NCBI GenBank assembly: GCA_002421685.1
Contig: DISB01000006.1
Span: forward strand, 33,443 to 97,442
Length of the DNA stretch: 64,000 nucleotides
Direction: 5' to 3'
DNA from: Bacteroidetes bacterium UBA6221
GTDB taxonomy: Bacteria > Bacteroidota > Bacteroidia > Chitinophagales > Chitinophagaceae
The notes under the pieces were generated by a model. It made no database searches and had not been told where the DNA came from. It saw nothing but the letters and a program-made list of their open reading frames with translations. Positions 15,920 to 26,158 of the stretch are shown here, one piece after another (within the stretch, counting starts at the first letter, position 1; every line of letters starts with the position of its first letter). Both the position numbers and the translations under genes were made by a program.

Positions 15920-17863
15920 ATGCAAATAAAAAGTATTGTTCTTTATAATAGAGACGGGCAAATTAGGACGCTTGAATTTGAGCTTGGCGCCGTAAACATT
16001 ATTACTGGGGAATCAAAAACCGGTAAGACAGCTATAATAGATATCGTCAATTACTGCTTAGGCAGTGATGATTGCAAAATTTCAGACGGAGTAATAAGAG
16101 ACACGGTAACTTGGTTTGCGGTCCTTTTTCAACTAGAGGCTGAACAGATATTTATAGCACGACAAAATCCAAACGTTCTGGGTTTAACTACTACATCACA
16201 AATATATTTTTCCAATGCAGATACTATAGATCCTCCACGTTTTGAACAACTTGACAACAACTCTGACATTAACACCCTGAAAGATTTTCTTACAAGAAAA
16301 ATGGGCATTAGTGAGTTTACTAACACTCCTGAATCTGGCACCAGAGATGCTTTGTCAGTTAATTTTAAGCATAGCCGCTTCTACTGCTTCCAGCCGCAAG
16401 ATTTAATCGATCAGAGAGATTTCCTCTTTTACAGCCAGGCAGACAGTTTTACAGCTCAGGCAATGAAAGATACCTTACCCTATTTCCTTGGTGCGGTACC
16501 AGAAAACGCTGTTAGAATTGAAAGAGAAATCAGCACTCTTAAGAGGGAGCAAAATAGATTAAGCAAACAACTTCGCGAAAACGAACGTTTAATAGAAGAG
16601 GGAAGCTCGAGAATCTTTGCGATAGTGGACGAGGCCAAAGAGCTCAACCTGATACCGGTTGACGCACCGGCAGGCGATGCGGCTGCGGCATTAAGCCTGC
16701 TAAACGAAGTTGTTAAACTTGATTTCGATTCCGAATATCAAGAAGGTGAAAATGAAAATTTAAAGAAGTTGCTTGAAGAAAAGAATGTGCTGGCAAAGCA
16801 ACTCGCAAAAATAAAAGATGAGTTAAAGGCTGTTCAGTCATTTGTAAATGATACCAAAGATTATTCAGACGAGGCTTCACAGCAGCGTGCACGCCTTGAG
16901 ACTATTGGGCTATATTCTGACACTGATGTCAGTCATCAATCTTGTCCCCTTTGTAATAACCAATTGTCCACTGAAATACCGTCAGTTACTGCTATCAACA
17001 GGTCGCTAACCGAGCTGAATGACAATTTGAACACCACAACAATAGAAAGCCCAAGGCTTATCAAGTTTACTGATGAACTAGCCAAGCAACGCGACGATAT
17101 TAAGGAGCAAATGGAAGTCAAACAGGCTGGTATCGAAGCAATATACCGTGAGCAGGAGGATGCATTAAGGCTTCGCAATGTTAACATCCGTAGAGGCAAA
17201 ACCATCGGTCGTATCTCGTTGTTCTTAGAAAGCTTTGAAATTGTTGAAAATGACAAAAGTCTAAGTTTAAGGATTGAATATATAGACCAACAGATCAAGG
17301 AATTAGAAGCCCAGGTAAGCTCAGAGGACCGAGACGCAAGAATAAGTGCAATTCTTAATCAGATCAATATTCAAATGACGAATTGGGGTCCGCAACTTGA
17401 TCTTGAATATGCTGAAGCCCCATTAAGATTTGACATCAAAAAACTAACAATTTTTATCGACAGACGGACAAGATCTGTACCTCTTGCTCAAGCAGGGAGT
17501 GGTGCGAACTGGATAGCTTTCCACTTGTTGGTTCATTTCGCCTTACACAAACATTTTGTTCTTGCCAATAGACCTGTCCCTAGATTCTTAATACTAGACC
17601 AGCCATCCCAGGCACATTATCCGCCGTCAAGAGATTCAGAACTTCAGGGATCATTTAGTGAAAGTTCTGACGAACGTGCTGTTCGCCAGATGTATGAGTT
17701 TATCTTTAATGTTACTTCGGGGTTGGCACCACACTTTCAGGTGATTATCACTGACCATGCGAAATTAAATGAGCCAATGTTTCAGCAGGCTATCCGGGAG
17801 GAATGGCGAAACGGCATTAAATTAATTCCATCGGACTGGGTAACTAAAGTGCAAGGCAATTGA
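15920..17863 (+). CDS. DUF3732 ABC/SMC-like ATPase of the ABC-3C system
   Basis: A 647-residue ATPase. Walker A GESKTGKTA is at residues 30-38, and Walker B with an unusual LILDQPSQAHYPP is near residue 560. The middle (about residues 195-470) is a long coiled coil interrupted by a CPLCNNQL motif near residue 337, which resembles the zinc hook of Rad50. This is the DUF3732 family ATPase that drives ABC-3C systems and presumably senses or handles nucleic acid ends. It is the last gene of the operon. A small GC-rich hairpin without a T-run lies downstream near 17970-17990. Confidence 0.85.
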   Translation: MQIKSIVLYNRDGQIRTLEFELGAVNIITGESKTGKTAIIDIVNYCLGSDDCKISDGVIRDTVTWFAVLFQLEAEQIFIARQNPNVLGLTTTSQIYFSNADTIDPPRFEQLDNNSDINTLKDFLTRKMGISEFTNTPESGTRDALSVNFKHSRFYCFQPQDLIDQRDFLFYSQADSFTAQAMKDTLPYFLGAVPENAVRIEREISTLKREQNRLSKQLRENERLIEEGSSRIFAIVDEAKELNLIPVDAPAGDAAAALSLLNEVVKLDFDSEYQEGENENLKKLLEEKNVLAKQLAKIKDELKAVQSFVNDTKDYSDEASQQRARLETIGLYSDTDVSHQSCPLCNNQLSTEIPSVTAINRSLTELNDNLNTTTIESPRLIKFTDELAKQRDDIKEQMEVKQAGIEAIYREQEDALRLRNVNIRRGKTIGRISLFLESFEIVENDKSLSLRIEYIDQQIKELEAQVSSEDRDARISAILNQINIQMTNWGPQLDLEYAEAPLRFDIKKLTIFIDRRTRSVPLAQAGSGANWIAFHLLVHFALHKHFVLANRPVPRFLILDQPSQAHYPPSRDSELQGSFSESSDERAVRQMYEFIFNVTSGLAPHFQVIITDHAKLNEPMFQQAIREEWRNGIKLIPSDWVTKVQGN

Positions 17864-18074
17864 GTATGAAAAATAAACGGTGATTGATTAAAGATGTGGA
17901 ATACATTCGTTCCCTACAGTGTCTATGAAGGTGGTTTTCTCACTTTCCCCTCAATTTCATTATTTTACGCCAGCAAAGCCGCCGTTTAGGGCGGAAGGTG
18001 AAATATTGTCTTTTATCGGGCGCATATTTCAGCAATAATCCATCAATCCACTGATTTAGTTGAAGAATGAGCAA

Positions 18075-20510
18075 ATGGCTATAAAGAAATCTGAATTATA
18101 CTCTTCCCTTTGGGCTTCGTGCGATGAGCTACGTGGTGGCATGGATGCTTCGCAGTACAAGGACTATGTGTTGACGATGTTATTCGTCAAATATATTTCT
18201 GATAAATATAAGGATAAGCCGTTCGGGGCTATCTCCGTTCCGAAGGGGTCTAGCTTCGATGATATGGTTGCGTTGGTGGGTACTCCTAATATAGGCGACG
18301 ACATCAACAAGAAGATTTTGAATCCTATTAAGGAAGCGAACAAGCTCAATGATTTCCCGGACTTCAATGACGAGAACAAGCTTGGAAAAGGAAAGGACCT
18401 CATTGATACGGTAAGCAATCTTATCCTTATCTTCAATGATCCCAAGCTTAACTTTTCAGCTAACAGTGCGGAAGGCGATGATATCTTAGGCGACGCATAC
18501 GAGTATTTGATGCGCCATTTTGCGACTGAATCTGGTAAGTCCAAAGGGCAATTTTATACCCCTGCCGAGGTAAGCCGTGTTCTTGCTAAAGTAATCGGAA
18601 TCAATAAGCGTAATGCTACAACCCAGACAACCGCCTACGACCCTAAATGCGGCTCGGGTTCCTTACTGCTCAAGGTGATGAACGAAGCCGGTAAGAATAT
18701 CGAGCTATATGGACAAGAAAAGGAAACAGCGACCGCTGGTCTCGCTAGAATGAACATGATCTTGCACCATGCAGAAACAGCGGAGATAGTTGCAGACAAT
18801 ACGCTTACTAAGCCTGCTTTTAAGGACAAAAAGGGTGGACTAGTGCGGTTCGACTACATTGTCGCGAACCCGCCGTTTTCGCTTAAAAGCTGGAGCAACG
18901 GTCTATCTACAGGTAACGATGAGTTCAATCGTTTTGAATTAGGCGTACCACCGGAGAAAAATGGCGACTACGCCTTTTTGCTTCACATTATTGCATCCCT
19001 CAAATCAACAGGTAAAGCAGCAGTAGTACTTCCGCATGGGGTTCTTTTTAGAGGTAACGCAGAAGGCGAGATACGGAAGCGGATTATCCAGAAGGGGTAT
19101 ATAAAGGCTATTATCGGCTTACCTGCTAACCTCTTTTATGGCACAGGCATTCCGGCCTGCATTCTTGTGTTGGATAAGGAACATGCTCAAAGTCGTAAAG
19201 GCATCTTTATGCTGGATGCAAGCAAAGGTTTTATGAAGGATGGCCCTAAGAACAGGCTACGTGAGCAAGACATTCGAAAGATTACGGATGTTTTCGTTGA
19301 TCAACTTGAGCTACCAAAGTATAGCCGCATTGTACCAGTGTCTGAAATAGCTAACCCCAAAAATGATTATAACCTCAATATCCCACGTTATATTGATACA
19401 CAAGAACCGGAAGACATTCAGGATATAGCGGGACATCTATTGGGTGGAATTCCTCAAGCTAATATTGAAGCCTTAGATAAATACTGGAAAGTTTATCCTG
19501 CATTAAAGAATAAATTGTTCAAGCCTCTGCGCCCCGGTTATTTCAGCTTACAAACACCCTCGGCCGAAATACGCAATACAATATTCAATCATCCGCAGTT
19601 TGTGGCGTTCAACGCAACATTACAAAAGAGCTTTGATGCTTGGTTGCATAAGGAAGCGGAACATTGGAAGGCTCTGAAAAAGGGCTTTCATCCAAAGGAT
19701 GTTTTGCAACAAATGAGCGATGAATTATTGACCGCTTTTGCAGAAAATCCTTTGGTGGACGCTTACGACATGTTCCAGGAGTTGATGAACTATTGGTTCG
19801 AAGCCATGCAGGATGATTTCTATAGTATATCGATTGATGGCTGGATTGCAGGTAAGGAATTCAACCGTATCGCTATTAAGGGTAAAAAAGGGAAGGATGG
19901 TAAGGTCGGCAAGGATAAAGAGATACCGGGTCTGGAAGGCGTTGAAGGGCGCATGATTCCACCACAATTAATGATAGCGCATTTCTTTGCCGCCGCACAG
20001 GAAGCGATAGACGGTGCCTTAGCTAAGACTGAGAGCGCGAAAGCTATGATGACTGAAATTGAGGAAGAACAAAGCGTGGAAGAAGGGCTCTTTGCAGATT
20101 TAGAAAAAGTAAATGCTACAGAGGTGAAAAAGCTACTTGCTGCTAAAAAGAAGGATAATACAAGCAGTAAACATGATTTGAAACTACTTGCCAACTATTT
20201 AAAGCTAGCAGAAGAAGCTAGTAGTGAATCCAAAAAGGCCAAGGAACTTACCGAAACCTTGGAGAAGGCTGTGTTAGCCCAATACACGAAACTAGATGAA
20301 GCAACCATACGGCAGATAGTTGTGCATGAAAAATGGGAAGCATCAATGCAAACCGCTTTACACAATTTACAAGACCGAATTAGCCAAGCGCTCAGGAGGA
20401 GAATCAAAGAACTTGCAGAACGATACGACAGGACTTTGCCTGAATTGGAACTTGCAACCACTTTGTATGAACAAAAGGTAAAGCAGCACCTGGTTGCTAT
20501 GGGCTATTAG
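18075..20510 (+). CDS. hsdM: Type I restriction-modification system, methyltransferase subunit M
   Basis: An 811-residue N6-adenine methyltransferase. The HsdM N-terminal helical domain (SLWASCDELRGGMD) is followed by the target motif I DPKCGSGSLLL (residue about 192) and motif IV NPPF (residue about 275). It is longer than the classical 500-residue HsdM: the extra C-terminal 300 residues are helical and lysine-rich, as in a Bacteroidota subgroup. An in-frame TTG at 18060 could add five residues; ATG 18075 gives the usual MAIKKSELYS start. The hsdS gene starts 1 base after the stop. Confidence 0.93.
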   Translation: MAIKKSELYSSLWASCDELRGGMDASQYKDYVLTMLFVKYISDKYKDKPFGAISVPKGSSFDDMVALVGTPNIGDDINKKILNPIKEANKLNDFPDFNDENKLGKGKDLIDTVSNLILIFNDPKLNFSANSAEGDDILGDAYEYLMRHFATESGKSKGQFYTPAEVSRVLAKVIGINKRNATTQTTAYDPKCGSGSLLLKVMNEAGKNIELYGQEKETATAGLARMNMILHHAETAEIVADNTLTKPAFKDKKGGLVRFDYIVANPPFSLKSWSNGLSTGNDEFNRFELGVPPEKNGDYAFLLHIIASLKSTGKAAVVLPHGVLFRGNAEGEIRKRIIQKGYIKAIIGLPANLFYGTGIPACILVLDKEHAQSRKGIFMLDASKGFMKDGPKNRLREQDIRKITDVFVDQLELPKYSRIVPVSEIANPKNDYNLNIPRYIDTQEPEDIQDIAGHLLGGIPQANIEALDKYWKVYPALKNKLFKPLRPGYFSLQTPSAEIRNTIFNHPQFVAFNATLQKSFDAWLHKEAEHWKALKKGFHPKDVLQQMSDELLTAFAENPLVDAYDMFQELMNYWFEAMQDDFYSISIDGWIAGKEFNRIAIKGKKGKDGKVGKDKEIPGLEGVEGRMIPPQLMIAHFFAAAQEAIDGALAKTESAKAMMTEIEEEQSVEEGLFADLEKVNATEVKKLLAAKKKDNTSSKHDLKLLANYLKLAEEASSESKKAKELTETLEKAVLAQYTKLDEATIRQIVVHEKWEASMQTALHNLQDRISQALRRRIKELAERYDRTLPELELATTLYEQKVKQHLVAMGY

Positions 20511-20511
20511 T

Positions 20512-21672
20512 ATGAAAGTGGGAATAACACAAATAGAAAATAGGTGGGTCCCTGAGAGTTGGGATTTAGAGCCGTTAGGTAATGTTATCAATTTTATCGG
20601 TGGCTCGCAACCACCGCTTTCAACATTTACTTACAGCGAAAGACCTGGATATGTTCGCCTAATTCAAATTAGGGATTATAAAAGTGATAAAAATAAAGTT
20701 TATGTTCCTAGGCATTTAGCCCGAAGATTTTGTAGTTCAACCGACATATTGATTGGAAGATATGGCCCACCAGTTTTTCAAATTCTTCGAGGACTTGAGG
20801 GCGCTTACAACGTAGCTCTAATCAAAGCTGTACCGTCAGAGAAAATTAATTCAGAATATGCCTGGCATTTTCTTCGTAATGATGTACTGCTTCATTTCAT
20901 AGAAAAACTATCACAGCGTTCATCAGGCCAAACAGGTGTAGATCTTGCTGAACTTAGAAATTATCCAATCCTATTACCTCCCCTCCATGTGCAGCAAGCT
21001 ATAGCTGAGGCTCTAAGCGATGCCGATGCATGGATAGAAAGCCTAGAGACATTGATAGAGAAAAAGCGTCTTATCAAACAAGGTGCTATGCAAGAATTGC
21101 TACGGCCTAATGAGGGATGGGACGTGAAAATGTTAGGAGAAGTGCTGTCGTTTGGAAACGGTCGGGATTACAAACATCTATCTTCAGGTGACTATCCAGT
21201 TTACGGCACAGGAGGAATATTAAAGTATGTTGATTCATTTTTGTACAGCGGCGAGTCTGTAGGAATAGGAAGAAAAGGGACGATAGATGAGCCAACGTAT
21301 TTAACTGGTAAATTTTGGTGTGTCGATACGTTGTTCTACACACATTCATTTAAGGATGTGGTTCCTAAATTTATATATTACACCTTCCTACAGATACCAT
21401 GGAAAGAATTTAATGAAGCTTCAGGTGTTCCCAGTCTGTCAAAAAAGACTATTGAACAGATCGAAATAAAGATTCCATCTTTCAATGAGCAGATGCGCAT
21501 TTCCACAGTTCTCTCAGAAATGGATGCCGAAATTGAAGTTCTTGAGCAAAAACTTTCCAAAGCCCGACAAATCAAACAAGGCATGATGCAGCAATTGCTC
21601 ACAGGGCAGATTTTGTTGGTCACGCCTACGAGTGCAAAAGCAATTAAAACTTCAAAAAGAGTTACAGCATGA
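20512..21672 (+). CDS. hsdS: Type I restriction-modification system, specificity subunit S
   Basis: A 386-residue protein with two target-recognition domains, each followed by a conserved helical region (LLPPLHVQQAIAEALSDAD near residue 160 and IPSFNEQMRISTVLSEMD near residue 325). It determines which bipartite DNA site is methylated or cut. The first recognition domain shows Arg-rich strands; the second has YPVYGTGGI, common in HsdS. The ATG at 20512 is used, 1 base after hsdM. The 3' end overlaps the hsdR start by 4 bases. Confidence 0.92.
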   Translation: MKVGITQIENRWVPESWDLEPLGNVINFIGGSQPPLSTFTYSERPGYVRLIQIRDYKSDKNKVYVPRHLARRFCSSTDILIGRYGPPVFQILRGLEGAYNVALIKAVPSEKINSEYAWHFLRNDVLLHFIEKLSQRSSGQTGVDLAELRNYPILLPPLHVQQAIAEALSDADAWIESLETLIEKKRLIKQGAMQELLRPNEGWDVKMLGEVLSFGNGRDYKHLSSGDYPVYGTGGILKYVDSFLYSGESVGIGRKGTIDEPTYLTGKFWCVDTLFYTHSFKDVVPKFIYYTFLQIPWKEFNEASGVPSLSKKTIEQIEIKIPSFNEQMRISTVLSEMDAEIEVLEQKLSKARQIKQGMMQQLLTGQILLVTPTSAKAIKTSKRVTA

Positions 21673-24600
21673 GCGCCATCAATCCCATAGAACGGCATAC
21701 TCAGGATCGTATAGTTAAGCTCTTCCAGGAAGAACTTGGATACTCCTATTACGGGAACTGGGAGGAACGTGCTGGCAACAGTAATATTGAAATGCAATAC
21801 CTTGAGGCTTTTCTTCGTAGGCAGGAATATCCAGAGCCCTTAGTTCAAAAAGCTGTAAGCGAAGCACTGCAACTGGCACACACTACCTCCGGCAACATTT
21901 ACAACCGTAACAAAGCATTTTATAGCCTGTTACGTTATGGTGTTAAGGCACGTCCCGAGTTAGGTGAAAAATTTGAAACCATCCACTTAATAGATTGGCA
22001 GAATCCACAGAATAACGAATTTGGCATAGCCGAAGAGGTAACGCTTCGGGGTAATCATACTCGTCGTCCCGATATTGTGCTATATATCAACGGTATCGCT
22101 ATAGCGACACTTGAATTAAAACGAGGCACAGTTGATATTGCTGAAAGTATTCGTCAAAGCATTAGCAATAGCCGCGAAACATTCAACGAATGGTTCTATT
22201 CAACAGTCCAAATACTTTTTGCCGGTAATAACACACAAGGGCTGCGATATGGCGCTATTGAGACCCCTGAAAAGTATTACCTGGCCTGGAAGGAAGATGA
22301 AGACGACAATACTCGCTACAAGCTGGACAAGTACCTGCTAAAGCTGTGCGAAAAATCACGGCTTATAGATGTTTTATACAATACGGTCGTATTTGATGCA
22401 GGTATAAAGAAACTTCCTCGTCCACACCAGTACCACGCACTGGTCGAGGCGCAAGATTTTATGCGCCGTCGGGAGGGAGGTATTATCTGGCACACACAAG
22501 GCAGTGGTAAAAGCCTTATGATGGTCATGCTTGGTAAGTGGGTATTGGAGAACGTTACAAACAGCCGCATCGTTATACTAACCGACAGAACAGAACTTGA
22601 TGAGCAAATTGAGGGCGTATTCAAGGATGTGGGTGAGAAGGATATAGCACGTACCGGTTCAGGTCGTGAGTTGATGGAATTTTTGATGTCGTCCCGGCCA
22701 AGGCTGATCTGTTCATTGGTTCACAAATTCGGTAATCGGGGTGAAGGTGATTTCGACACGTTTATACGTGAGCTTCGGGAAAATCCTGTTCAGACCCAGG
22801 GAGAAATTTTTGTATTTGTTGATGAGTGCCACCGCACCCAAAGCGGCAAGCTCAACGAGGCTATGAAGGCTATTTTAGGGAATGCTGTCTTTGTCGGCTT
22901 TACAGGAACGCCGTTGCTTAAGCAAGACAAGCAGACGACGATGGATGTGTTTGGGCGCTATATTCACACCTACAAATTCAATGAAGCAGTAGAAGACGGA
23001 GTAGTGAAAGACCTGATGTATGAGGGTCGTAATATCGAACAAAAGCTTTCCAGCCAAAACCGTGTAGATGAGTGGTTCGAGGCCAAAACGCGAGGGTTAA
23101 ATGACTTTCAGAAGAATGAGCTAAAGAAGAAATGGGGCACCATGCAACGGCTGTTAAGCAGCAAAAGCCGCATGGAAAAAATTGTTCAAGACATTCTATT
23201 TGACTTCAGCACTAAGCCTAGGTTGAGCGCCGAAACAGGTAATGCAATTTTAGTGGCAGGAAGCATTTATGAGGCTTGTAAGTATTGGAACTTGTTTCAG
23301 GAGACCGAGCTAAAGGCAAAGACAGGGCTGATCACTTCTTACAATCCACAAGCCAGTGACATTACCAAAGAGGATACTGGTGCAGATACCGATACCGAGA
23401 AGGAAGTTATATATAAGACCTACGAAAGGCTTTTGCAAAACGTAGCGCCAAAGGCAAATAAGACAAAGACCGAAAGCTACGAGATAGAAACCAAAGACCG
23501 CTTCCGCAAAGAACCGGCGCGGATGAAGCTGTTAATCGTTGTAAGCAAACTGCTTACAGGTTTTGACGCTCCGCCTTGTACTTACATCTATATAGATAAG
23601 AAGATGCAAGATCACACACTGTTCCAGGCAATTTGCCGGGTGAACAGGCTTGATACAGACGATAAAGACTTCGGCTATATCGTGGACTATATGGAGCTGT
23701 TTGGCAAAGTAACGGACAGTATCAACCTGTACACCAGTGAACTGGACAGCGAAGGCTTTACCAAAGAAGAAGTGGAAATCGTCCTGAAAGACCGCCTTAA
23801 GATGGCGCGTGAACGCTTAGAAACGGCGCTTGAAACATTGGAAGCTATTTGTGAGGGCGTTGAAAGTCCAGGCCAAGACCTCCAATACATTCATTACTTC
23901 TGTGGAAATACAGAGATTCCTGAAGAATTGAAGGCAAATGAGCCGAAGCGAATGGCCCTTTATAAAGCTATTGTCGCTTATTTACGTGCTTTTACTGCGC
24001 TTAAGCCGGAAATGGAAGTCGCAGGTTATAAACCTGCCGATATTAAACGTTTCGAGCAACGACTAGAATTTTACCTGCACCTGCGCGAAATCATACGTAT
24101 TGCCAGCGGTGAAACGCTCGACTTAAAAGCGTATGAAGCCGATATGCGTTTCTTGATCGACCACTATATCCAGGCGGAGGATTCAAGAAAGGTTTCTCCG
24201 TTCGATGATATTTCATTGCTTGATTTACTTGGTACAGATATTAACGCAGCCATTGAAGGGTTGCCTGCCGGTATCCGAGCAAGTAAAGAAGCTGTCGCAG
24301 AGACTATAGAAAATAACGTTCGTAGTAAGCTCATAGAAAGCTACCTGCTCGATCCAAAATATTTCGAGAAAATGAGTGCCTTGTTACAAGAGTTAATAGA
24401 AGAACGTAAGCGGGGCGCAATGAATTACGAAGACTACTTGCGCAAAATGGCCGCTTTAGCCAAAGACGTGAAAGAAGGTGGTGCCAGCGATATACCGAAG
24501 GCGTTAAACACGAAAGGCAAGGTGGCGATCTATCACATTCTTGAGGATGAGCAACTAGCCTTAGCCTGTGATGAGGCGATACAATATAGTAAGCAATCTG

Positions 24601-24722
24601 GTTTTAGAGAGAATACGGCTAGAGGAAACCTCCTGAAACAAGCTATATATGAGGTTGTAAAAGACAAGGATAAGGTACAGGCAATCTATGACGTGGTAGC
24701 AGCCAATAAAGAAGACTACTAA
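21669..24722 (+). CDS. hsdR: Type I restriction-modification system, restriction/translocase subunit R
   Basis: A 1017-residue motor nuclease. The RecB-type nuclease site is in the N-terminal 160 residues (RRPDIVLYINGIAIATLELKR). The SF2 helicase motifs follow: HTQGSGKS (about residue 274), DECHRTQ (about residue 385) and FTGTPLL. The helical C terminus (LLIVVSKLLTGFDAPPCTYIY) contacts HsdM. All active-site residues appear intact, so the M-S-R operon looks functional. It overlaps hsdS by ATGA-like spacing and is followed 3 bases later by a metallopeptidase gene. Confidence 0.95.
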   Translation: MSAINPIERHTQDRIVKLFQEELGYSYYGNWEERAGNSNIEMQYLEAFLRRQEYPEPLVQKAVSEALQLAHTTSGNIYNRNKAFYSLLRYGVKARPELGEKFETIHLIDWQNPQNNEFGIAEEVTLRGNHTRRPDIVLYINGIAIATLELKRGTVDIAESIRQSISNSRETFNEWFYSTVQILFAGNNTQGLRYGAIETPEKYYLAWKEDEDDNTRYKLDKYLLKLCEKSRLIDVLYNTVVFDAGIKKLPRPHQYHALVEAQDFMRRREGGIIWHTQGSGKSLMMVMLGKWVLENVTNSRIVILTDRTELDEQIEGVFKDVGEKDIARTGSGRELMEFLMSSRPRLICSLVHKFGNRGEGDFDTFIRELRENPVQTQGEIFVFVDECHRTQSGKLNEAMKAILGNAVFVGFTGTPLLKQDKQTTMDVFGRYIHTYKFNEAVEDGVVKDLMYEGRNIEQKLSSQNRVDEWFEAKTRGLNDFQKNELKKKWGTMQRLLSSKSRMEKIVQDILFDFSTKPRLSAETGNAILVAGSIYEACKYWNLFQETELKAKTGLITSYNPQASDITKEDTGADTDTEKEVIYKTYERLLQNVAPKANKTKTESYEIETKDRFRKEPARMKLLIVVSKLLTGFDAPPCTYIYIDKKMQDHTLFQAICRVNRLDTDDKDFGYIVDYMELFGKVTDSINLYTSELDSEGFTKEEVEIVLKDRLKMARERLETALETLEAICEGVESPGQDLQYIHYFCGNTEIPEELKANEPKRMALYKAIVAYLRAFTALKPEMEVAGYKPADIKRFEQRLEFYLHLREIIRIASGETLDLKAYEADMRFLIDHYIQAEDSRKVSPFDDISLLDLLGTDINAAIEGLPAGIRASKEAVAETIENNVRSKLIESYLLDPKYFEKMSALLQELIEERKRGAMNYEDYLRKMAALAKDVKEGGASDIPKALNTKGKVAIYHILEDEQLALACDEAIQYSKQSGFRENTARGNLLKQAIYEVVKDKDKVQAIYDVVAANKEDY

Positions 24723-24724
24723 CG

Positions 24725-25423
24725 ATGCAGACGATTAGAATTAGCAATATTGATGTAGATGTCAGTTTTAAAGACATTAAAAACGTGCATTTAAGTGTAC
24801 ATCCGCCCAATGGCAGAGTTACAGTGAGCGCACCCCGCCACATTGATTTGGACACTGTTAAAGTTTACGCCGCAACGAAGCTGGCTTGGATAAAGAAAGA
24901 ACGCAATAAGATTCTGAACCAGGACCGTCAAGGTCGCAAGAATTTCGTCACAAGAGAAAGTCACTATCTCTTTGGGAAGAGGTATCTTCTGAAAGTAACT
25001 ATTGCTTCAAGACCGAAGGTGATCCTTCACCATTCGAGAATTGAACTTCAAGTACCGGCCACATACAATTCTGCGCAGAAAGAGGCTATGCTTTATAGGT
25101 TCTATCGCAAGGAACTTCGCACAAAACTAAATAAGCTAATACCGGAGTACGCCGCAAAGATGGGATTAGGTACACCTGGCTTCGGTATTAAAAAAATGAA
25201 AACTAAATGGGGGAGTTGTTCGATTGAACGTAGGCATCTTTGGTTCAACATTGAATTAGCCAAAAAGCCGGATCAATGCATTGAATACATTATTGTCCAT
25301 GAAATGGCACACCTGTTAGAGAGGAATCACAACAAGAACTTCACTTCTATTGTTAGTAGGTTTTTTCCTAATTGGCAGGTTCAAAAGAAAATTCTTAACG
25401 AGTTGCCTCTATATCACGCGTGA
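24725..25423 (+). CDS. YgjP-like M48-type metallopeptidase (DUF45)
   Basis: A 232-residue zinc peptidase-like protein. HEMAHLLERNHNKNF near residue 195 holds the HExxH zinc site, and KWGSC with FNIELAKKP just before it is the YgjP signature. Members of this family often occur as the last gene of type I restriction operons, as here (3 bases after hsdR). A role in controlling HsdR by proteolysis is plausible but not shown. Confidence 0.88.
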   Translation: MQTIRISNIDVDVSFKDIKNVHLSVHPPNGRVTVSAPRHIDLDTVKVYAATKLAWIKKERNKILNQDRQGRKNFVTRESHYLFGKRYLLKVTIASRPKVILHHSRIELQVPATYNSAQKEAMLYRFYRKELRTKLNKLIPEYAAKMGLGTPGFGIKKMKTKWGSCSIERRHLWFNIELAKKPDQCIEYIIVHEMAHLLERNHNKNFTSIVSRFFPNWQVQKKILNELPLYHA

Positions 25424-25572
25424 TGCCTGAGCATTCCCATTTCTGTTCTCAATTTGACTTGTGCATATTACTGGCTAGCCACATTTTGCTGCATAAGCCT
25501 CAACCGCTGTTTATCAACCGGCATGAGCACCAATTCTGCGGCTAAGGTAGCCTTGAAACCGTCATAAAATGA

Positions 25573-25612
25573 ACAAACAAGGATTTGCTTCTGCGAATTC
25601 CTCCTTGTTTGT
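25573..25612. repeat. 11-bp perfect inverted repeat upstream of the 25730 gene
   Basis: ACAAACAAGGA at 25573-25583 is the exact reverse complement of 25602-25612, with an 18-base loop. The 25424-25729 gap holds no convincing gene; this hairpin is its only clear structure and could be a protein-binding or leader element for the next gene. Confidence 0.5.
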
Positions 25613-25729
25613 GCCGGTTCTCTACGGCTTTTTCCTTGCCTGGAATTGAGCTTATTCCGATGATTATTAACCGCCAGCTTGTGTAGCGCGTGGCCTGCAA
25701 CATACAGGCTGGCATAAACAGAAAAATTC

Positions 25730-26107
25730 ATGAAACAACAGATCAGGAATGACCAGAAGAATGGTATTGACAAGACAGCACCGGCAGTAACAGCGCCCAT
25801 CGCAAAACCTGCGCCGCACAAGGAAGACAAGGCGACCAAGCCATCTCTGGAAGAACGTATCCAGCGCGTGGAAGAATTACGGTCACTGACCATGAAAAGG
25901 CAACGTACCGTGGAAACGCTGCACAATGTGCGGACGTTCAGCTTCGCAAGCGATGATAGCTGCGTACTGACTTTAAAAGACAGTAAAGGACAAACCTTTG
26001 AAACCAGTAACACCAACCTGATAAACATGCTTACAGGTTTTCTGACCACGTTGCTGAACGACAAAGTTTCATCACTTGATGATGAAATACTGGAATTTAA
26101 ACTGTAG
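25730..26107 (+). CDS. Hypothetical charged protein, mobile-element associated
   Basis: A 125-residue protein with a proline/alanine-rich flexible N terminus (residues 15-40), a charged helix (LEERIQRVEELRSL) and a small beta domain ending in LTGFLTTLLNDKVSSLDDEILEF. The base composition matches the transfer genes of the island rather than the AT-rich cargo. Small proteins of this form recur in Bacteroidota conjugative elements; no function is known to me. It ends at a terminator shared with the convergent integrase gene. Confidence 0.65.
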   Translation: MKQQIRNDQKNGIDKTAPAVTAPIAKPAPHKEDKATKPSLEERIQRVEELRSLTMKRQRTVETLHNVRTFSFASDDSCVLTLKDSKGQTFETSNTNLINMLTGFLTTLLNDKVSSLDDEILEFKL

Positions 26108-26127
26108 AAAAACAGTTTTAAAATATT

Positions 26128-26158
26128 AACTCCGTGGATGGCTCCACGGAGTTTTTTT
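26128..26158. terminator. Bidirectional terminator between convergent genes
   Basis: The stem AACTCCGTGG/CCACGGAGTT is followed by a run of seven T. It lies between the 25730 gene and the integrase gene read from the other strand. Confidence 0.85.

Noticed and set aside
17960..17995. GC-rich hairpin after the DUF3732 gene as a terminator
   Set aside because: A CCGCC/GGCGG stem is present but no T-run follows, so it was not listed as a terminator.
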